From assembly GCA_003455565.1 (NCBI GenBank), contig DMQW01000277.1, positions 11,612-21,628 of the forward strand: a stretch of 10,017 nt of DNA, read 5' to 3'. The stretch's first letter is position 1. Every line of letters begins with the position of its first letter. Shown here piece by piece: positions 5,949 to 10,017 of this stretch. Below the pieces are notes generated by a model that worked only from the letters and a program-made list of their open reading frames with translations, ran no database searches and was not told where the DNA came from. The DNA is from Limisphaerales bacterium. GTDB lineage: Bacteria; Verrucomicrobiota; Verrucomicrobiia; Limisphaerales; UBA11358. The position numbers and the translations under genes are program-made.

Positions 5949-8900
5949 CTTTGGCCTCCGGCGGTTTTGCAGTTGCGGAAAAGAATTTTTGATACGCGAA
6001 CGACGCGAGCATGGCGATGACCGCCACGCCGATGAACGCCCCAATGCGGTAAAGCTGGCCGAGCCGCGCAAGATCGTGGAAGAAAAGTTTCAGCAGCGTC
6101 ACGCAAAGCAAGCCCATCGCGGCGTAGCGGGCGGCGGGAACCTTTTTGAGAATGCCGACGACCAGCAGCACGAGCGCGAACAACGCCCACGCGATGGAAT
6201 AGGTCATGTCGCGAGCGAAGTCGCCGCTGAATTGAAATGTGAGCGTCGAACCTGGCGCGCTGAAATAATCGGCGATTTCGATGTTGAGGAGCAAAAACGC
6301 CAGCACGGTTCCGAGTCCGGCAAGAATTGGCGGCGCGTTGATTCGCGAAATCAAATGGCGCGGCGGGGCGAGCAACCGGGTGCCTGCAAACAGACAAATT
6401 GTCACGATGCCGTAAGCGTAAAAATACCAGTTGAAAATCGCTGTCGCGGCGCGCGGATGATACTCGAGCACGGCAGGATTAAACGCGAGCCGGACGAACG
6501 CGGCGACGAGCAGGCCGGCACCAACCAGCCGCAGGCCCGGTTGCGGCACGCGATGGAACAGCCACAACAACGCCGCGCCTTCGAGCGCCCAACCAATGGT
6601 GATCCACTGGCGGTCGAATTGGATCGGGAAAATCAGCGTGATGAAAAACAGCGCCACGCCGCCGAACCACGCGAGTTGTGCCATGCGCGATTTATTTTCA
6701 GCGGGAATTTTTTTCAGGACGAAGACGAGGCTCAACAGCGCAGGAATCGCGAATACGGCGGGCAGCAAGCCCATGATTTGATTCGGATACACGGCGGTGA
6801 TGAAACGATGAACGAAGAAAAATTGCGGCGGCCCGGCCATCGCGGCGGCGGCCCATGGGACAGTTTTATTTTCAAACTGCCGCAAAAATAAAAATGGAAA
6901 CAGCGCGAATGCGGCGAAGAAGACGAGATACCACATCAGCACAAGATTTAACGGCTGGTTTGGGTTCGCGGGGTCGAAGCGGTTGAAATGCCACGCGCAT
7001 TCGAGCGCGGTCACGCACGCAAGACCGATGGCGGGCATCCAGTCGAGCGAAAATAATTTTGTCACGCCCAGCAGCAAAACGACGAGCAGGAGCGCCAGAC
7101 CGAACACCGGCGACGGATTAACCAACGGCAGCCGCACCGTGGCCATGATGAGCAGCAGAAACGGCAGCACGATGGAGCACGCGGGCAAAATCGCGGCGAA
7201 ATCTTCCGGCGCGGCAAGGTCGCTGCTGAATTTGATTCCAGTCTTCAGCGCGTCAGGTTTGAATTTTTTCACGAGCCAGATGCTGGTGGCGACGAAGAAG
7301 ACCGCGAACGCGCCGAGCAAGAAAAACGGAACAGGGAGGCCGGTGAGATCGGACGGGATTTTGAAGATGAGTGCGCCCGTTGCTGCGAGCGTCAGCAGCA
7401 ACACGGCGAGAACAGGCAACAACGTGGCAGTCAGCACGGCGAGGATGATGGCCAGCAAATCCACGAGCAGGATGAACGGCCAGACGATGAACGAAACTTC
7501 CGCGAGTTTGAAAACCGGCACGAGCACCAGCGCAAGCGCGAGAATCGGAAAGAGGTGATTTGCCCAGTTTTGTGTTGTCAAACCGCGTCGCCGTTGAAGC
7601 AGCGCGGGCAAGACCGAGTGGACGACCGCGAAGACGAAATAAAATACGAGCGCGGCGTTGAGCAATTCGTTCGAGAGGGACTTTATTGTCCAGAAAGAGA
7701 GCAGGCCGAAGACGGCGAAGCCGGAAATGGACTGGGCAGAGGTGATTTTCTTGTCGAGCAGCGTGAGCGCGATGGCGACAAGGTCAACGAGAAAAACGAA
7801 GCTGAACATCAGCCACGGACGTTGTGCCAGCGGCGCGAAATCCAGAAACCATGCGGTGAACGCGAGCGCGACGGCGACGAGACCAAGCGTTGAGCCGGAA
7901 AGCCATTGATTGGTTTGATCGCGGCGCTTCGCCCACCAATTCGCCGCGAGCCAAAGCGCGTTGAAGCCGAGCAACACGCCGAGCGCGATGAAAATTTTAT
8001 CACCTTCAAAGTATTTTTCGCCGACGAAGAATTTGTCCGCCCAGCCGATTTGCATGATGGCCGTTCCCAAAGCAGCGAGCGCAGTTAGGAAATGCCAGCG
8101 TTTGTTTAGCGCGACGACAATCAGTCCGGCGTCAAGAATCGCGATGTAGCCGAACAGTCCGACCGGATTGTCCTGTCCGGTCGAAAGCAGAATCGGCGTG
8201 AGGAATCCGCCCAACATTCCAAGAATGGCGACGACGAGGGCGTTGAGCCGGGCGGCGAGAAAGAAAGCTGTGGTCGTGATGAGCGCCATCAGCAGGAAAG
8301 TCGGAATCGGCCCGAAGAATTCAAAATGATAAATTGAGCGGCACGCGAACGTCACCGCGTAAAGAATGACAACGCCCGTTGCACACAAAGTTTGCGAAAG
8401 CGCGGGGAAATTTTTGCGCGACATCACCACACCACCGACGAGCAGGCCGAGGCCGGTGAGAAAACCAATCGCCACGCGCAATTCCGGCGGCACGAGATTG
8501 TTGTCGAACGAGTATTTGATGAAGAAAGCAACGCCGAGAAACAATGCGAGTCCGCCAAGCCACGCGAAACCTTTCACGCCCATGAACTGTTCCCAGTTGA
8601 TGGCTGGTTTTGCTTTGGAAAATGGAATCGGTGCGGGCCTTGGTGGAGTTAGTATGGCAGAAATCGGCGGTGGCGTAACGGCGGGCGGACACAATCGTGA
8701 AATGACAGGCTGCGGAGTGACGGTTGGTTTTGGCGGCACGACCGGAACGGGAGTGACAATTTTCGGTTGCGGGGCGGGCGCGGGCGTTGATTCGACAGGC
8801 TTTGAAGTTTCCTTTTCGCGTTTCAACCGGATAATTTCCGATTCGAGCTCAACGAGCCGTTGGGAAAGTTCTTCGATGCGATTTTTTGCGCTGATGGCGC

Positions 8901-8976
8901 GCACAATCAGCCAGATTGCCAGCGCAACCGGAATTCCGAGAATTACCAAGACGACAAGCATGATGCCGGGTTCCAT
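5932..8976 (-). CDS. DUF2339 family polytopic membrane protein
   Basis: A 1014-residue inner-membrane protein. Residues 6-25 form a first helix. Residues 31-56 (KNRIEELSQRLVELESEIIR and following) look like a short coiled coil. Residues 57-125 are a Pro/Ala/Val-rich linker with many PxP steps. The rest is a very long series of hydrophobic helices, apparently more than twenty, to near the C-terminus, which ends in a charged tail. The segment beginning NWEQFMGVKGFAWLGGLALF, followed by GVAFFIKYSFDNNLVPPELR, matches the conserved start of the DUF2339 membrane region. Function is unknown; the family is often paired with DUF3999, as here, suggesting an envelope complex. The ATG at 8976 is chosen because it precedes the first helix. 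An ATG at 9042 would add 22 residues lacking family character, and an ATG at 8961 would shorten it by five. No good Shine-Dalgarno precedes any of these starts. Confidence 0.88.
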   Translation of the reverse strand: MEPGIMLVVLVILGIPVALAIWLIVRAISAKNRIEELSQRLVELESEIIRLKREKETSKPVESTPAPAPQPKIVTPVPVVPPKPTVTPQPVISRLCPPAVTPPPISAILTPPRPAPIPFSKAKPAINWEQFMGVKGFAWLGGLALFLGVAFFIKYSFDNNLVPPELRVAIGFLTGLGLLVGGVVMSRKNFPALSQTLCATGVVILYAVTFACRSIYHFEFFGPIPTFLLMALITTTAFFLAARLNALVVAILGMLGGFLTPILLSTGQDNPVGLFGYIAILDAGLIVVALNKRWHFLTALAALGTAIMQIGWADKFFVGEKYFEGDKIFIALGVLLGFNALWLAANWWAKRRDQTNQWLSGSTLGLVAVALAFTAWFLDFAPLAQRPWLMFSFVFLVDLVAIALTLLDKKITSAQSISGFAVFGLLSFWTIKSLSNELLNAALVFYFVFAVVHSVLPALLQRRRGLTTQNWANHLFPILALALVLVPVFKLAEVSFIVWPFILLVDLLAIILAVLTATLLPVLAVLLLTLAATGALIFKIPSDLTGLPVPFFLLGAFAVFFVATSIWLVKKFKPDALKTGIKFSSDLAAPEDFAAILPACSIVLPFLLLIMATVRLPLVNPSPVFGLALLLVVLLLGVTKLFSLDWMPAIGLACVTALECAWHFNRFDPANPNQPLNLVLMWYLVFFAAFALFPFLFLRQFENKTVPWAAAAMAGPPQFFFVHRFITAVYPNQIMGLLPAVFAIPALLSLVFVLKKIPAENKSRMAQLAWFGGVALFFITLIFPIQFDRQWITIGWALEGAALLWLFHRVPQPGLRLVGAGLLVAAFVRLAFNPAVLEYHPRAATAIFNWYFYAYGIVTICLFAGTRLLAPPRHLISRINAPPILAGLGTVLAFLLLNIEIADYFSAPGSTLTFQFSGDFARDMTYSIAWALFALVLLVVGILKKVPAARYAAMGLLCVTLLKLFFHDLARLGQLYRIGAFIGVAVIAMLASFAYQKFFSATAKPPEAKDENKP
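5955..5959 (-). promoter_or_regulatory. Shine-Dalgarno site of the DUF3999 gene
   Basis: On the minus strand GGAGG lies six bases before the ATG at 5948 and sits inside the last codons of the DUF2339 gene. It is the clearest ribosome binding site in the window and decides the start of the DUF3999 protein against the longer open frame. Most other genes here have weak sites. Confidence 0.75.
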
Positions 8977-9005
8977 AATTTTATTTAAACGGCGGAACGG
9001 CTGAT

Positions 9006-9060
9006 GGCGCGCAGTGTGCGCCTCGTTGACGGCTTGTAGCAAGCCGCAAAAACACTGCGC
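9006..9060. repeat. Nested inverted repeats upstream of the DUF2339 gene
   Basis: Three pairings overlap here. GGCGC (9006-9010) pairs with GCGCC (9018-9022), extending inward with one wobble. GGCTTG and CAAGCC (9031-9036 and 9040-9045) form a perfect hairpin around TAG. GCGCAGTGT (9009-9017) is the exact reverse complement of ACACTGCGC (9052-9060), enclosing the central hairpin. The first and third pairings compete for the same bases. The element lies 30-84 bp upstream of the DUF2339 ATG, so on the minus strand it could be part of its leader RNA. It matches no riboswitch class I know. A dispersed intergenic repeat is the plain alternative. Confidence 0.55.
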
Positions 9061-9138
9061 ATCGCAGTTGAAATTTGGTTGAGTTCATCTTCTGGCAGGA
9101 TAATCGTCAACGCGGCGAGTGTGTTAATTGAAAAAAAA

Positions 9139-9152
9139 TGACTGAACAGTCA
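9139..9152. promoter_or_regulatory. 14-bp palindrome, candidate operator in the divergent promoter region
   Basis: TGACTG and CAGTCA flank a central AA, giving a near-perfect dyad between A-runs (8 A before, 6 A within and after its right end). It lies between the divergent DUF2339 and hydrolase genes, 64 bp before the hydrolase ATG. On the minus strand its edge contains TTGACT (9148-9153 complement), a plausible -35 hexamer, though I see no convincing -10 at the right distance. Dyads of this size are typical of TetR-type or similar dimeric repressors. No regulator gene is present in the window. Confidence 0.4.
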
Positions 9153-9215
9153 AAAAATTGATGCGGCATTTTCCATTTCACTCCGGACGTTTTTGGGTTA
9201 AAATCCAGCCATTGC

Positions 9216-10017
9216 ATGACAAAACCGGTTCCACAACGTCCCGTCCCACCGCGCCGGCGGCTGCCGCGCTCGTTCAAGGATTTGACGCCGGCGAAGCATT
9301 TCAACCCGCGCACGTTTTTTCAGGAACTCATCTGGAAAGGCTGGTTCACGCGGCGCGAGGGCGAGCAGCGCCGTCCGGTTTTTCCCAAGCTCAAACACGG
9401 CCAGGTCGCCATCACCTGGATCGGCCATGCGTCGTTTCTCATCCAGTTTTCCGACTTGAACGTGCTGGTGGATCCGAACTTTGCGAAATGGCTTTTCCTG
9501 ATGAAGCGCCTCAAACGCGCCGGTTTAAAAATTCAAGACCTGCCGCCGATTGACCTCGTTCTCCTGACGCACGCGCACTTCGACCATTTTCACAAACCGA
9601 CGCTGCGCAAGCTGGCGCACACCAAAATCGGCGTGATGCCGTGGGGCGTCGGCGACCTCGCCCGGAAACTGGGTTTCGCGCGCATCGTGGAACTGGACTG
9701 GTGGGAAAGTTTTTCGCACAAGGACTGGCAGGTGACGCTCACGCCGAGCGCGCACTGGGGCGCGCGGACGCTGCACGACCAGCATCGCGGCTACGGCGGA
9801 TTTGTGCTGGAGCATCAGGGCCGGAAAATTTATCACGCGGGCGACAGCGCGTATTTTGACGGCTTCGCGGAGATCGGAAAAAAACTGTCGCCGGAAATTG
9901 CGCTGCTGCCCATCGGCGCGTATTACCCGGAAAGTTTCCGCAAAGTCCACATGGGGCCGGACGAGGCGGTGAAGGCGTTCAAGGATCTGCGCGCGAAAGT
10001 TTTTGTGCCGATGCACT
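9216..10017 (+). CDS. NAPE-PLD-like metallo-beta-lactamase-fold hydrolase, 3' end cut off
   Basis: The frame is open from the ATG at 9216 to the window end (267 complete codons, no stop). The MBL-fold metal motif HAHFDH is at residues 119-124; further ligands are His180 (TPSAHWGARTL), Asp210 (HAGDSAY) and His267, the last codon present. The order and spacing agree with human NAPE-PLD (His185-His190, His253, Asp284, His343). Several other blocks also match: DLPPIDLVLLTHAHFDH, VELDWWES and LLPIGAYYPESF. It is therefore a zinc hydrolase of the NAPE-PLD/UlaG-like group, probably acting on a phosphodiester in a lipid or similar compound; the substrate is not determined. The first 45 residues are basic, Pro/Arg-rich and carry no signal peptide, so a cytoplasmic place, perhaps near the membrane, is likely. 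No clear Shine-Dalgarno precedes the ATG. The gene is divergent from DUF2339 across 239 bp. Confidence 0.88.
   Translation, partial: MTKPVPQRPVPPRRRLPRSFKDLTPAKHFNPRTFFQELIWKGWFTRREGEQRRPVFPKLKHGQVAITWIGHASFLIQFSDLNVLVDPNFAKWLFLMKRLKRAGLKIQDLPPIDLVLLTHAHFDHFHKPTLRKLAHTKIGVMPWGVGDLARKLGFARIVELDWWESFSHKDWQVTLTPSAHWGARTLHDQHRGYGGFVLEHQGRKIYHAGDSAYFDGFAEIGKKLSPEIALLPIGAYYPESFRKVHMGPDEAVKAFKDLRAKVFVPMH

Larger units (their letters stand above)
8977..9215. other. Divergent intergenic region (239 bp)
   Basis: Non-coding spacer between the divergent DUF2339 and hydrolase genes, which should hold both promoters. The part near DUF2339 is GC-rich and structured; the part at 9105-9170 is A/T-rich with the 14-bp dyad. 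A weak plus-strand promoter candidate is TTGGTT (9075-9080) with GATAAT (9099-9104) at 18-bp spacing, in the right direction for the hydrolase. I do not consider it strong enough for a separate promoter call. Confidence 0.6.

Noticed and set aside
5949..6071. Upstream extension of the DUF3999 frame to an ATG at 6071
   Set aside because: The extra 41 residues are Arg/Ser-rich, lie within the DUF2339 gene, would mask the signal peptide, and the strong Shine-Dalgarno belongs to the ATG at 5948.
5692..6891. 399-codon plus-strand open frame across DUF3999 and DUF2339
   Set aside because: Antisense to both well-supported genes, rich in Arg/Gln/Glu without any domain, and spans the junction of the two genes; a shadow frame.
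9131..9160. Intrinsic terminator on the minus strand at the 14-bp dyad followed by a T-run
   Set aside because: The stem is only five to six A/T-containing pairs with a tiny loop, and no minus-strand gene ends nearby; an operator is a better reading.
9158..9553. Alternative 131-codon plus-strand frame at the start of the hydrolase gene
   Set aside because: It is out of frame with the HAHFDH-containing reading frame from 9216 and shows no domain.

Overview
The window reads as a chromosomal segment of a free-living Gram-negative bacterium with fairly high GC. I think a member of Verrucomicrobiota or a neighbouring PVC/Acidobacteria-like lineage is most likely. This rests on general gene character (bacillithiol genes, a DUF2339/DUF3999 pair, weak Shine-Dalgarno sites, repeat-bearing intergenic DNA), not on a marker gene, so the taxonomic call is an inference. 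No rRNA, tRNA, CRISPR array, transposase or phage gene was seen.

Left part (1-3283, plus strand): four tightly packed genes that look like one transcription unit. The C-terminal part of a sodium:solute symporter runs into a 257-residue protein through an ATGA overlap. That protein carries the diagnostic motifs of the bacillithiol cysteine ligase BshC but is about half the usual length. It overlaps bshB1 (GlcNAc-malate deacetylase) by 29 bp, and bshA (GlcNAc-malate synthase) starts one base after the bshB1 stop. The three genes would supply every step from UDP-GlcNAc, L-malate and cysteine to bacillithiol, provided the compact BshC-like protein is the ligase. This is the most interesting part of the window.

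Middle part (3285-8976, minus strand): a gamma-class carbonic anhydrase gene meets bshA tail to tail with one base between the stops. Upstream of it is a 111-bp spacer holding a 9-bp tandem repeat and two GC-rich palindromes. Then comes a two-gene envelope module: a DUF2339 polytopic membrane protein followed by a DUF3999 exported, C-terminally anchored protein. The two overlap by 17 bp, and a strong Shine-Dalgarno for the second gene sits inside the end of the first.

Right part (8977-10017): a 239-bp divergent intergenic region with a nested inverted-repeat structure (9006-9060) and a clean 14-bp palindrome (9139-9152) that could be an operator. It is followed by a plus-strand, NAPE-PLD-like metallo-beta-lactamase-fold hydrolase that runs off the end of the window.
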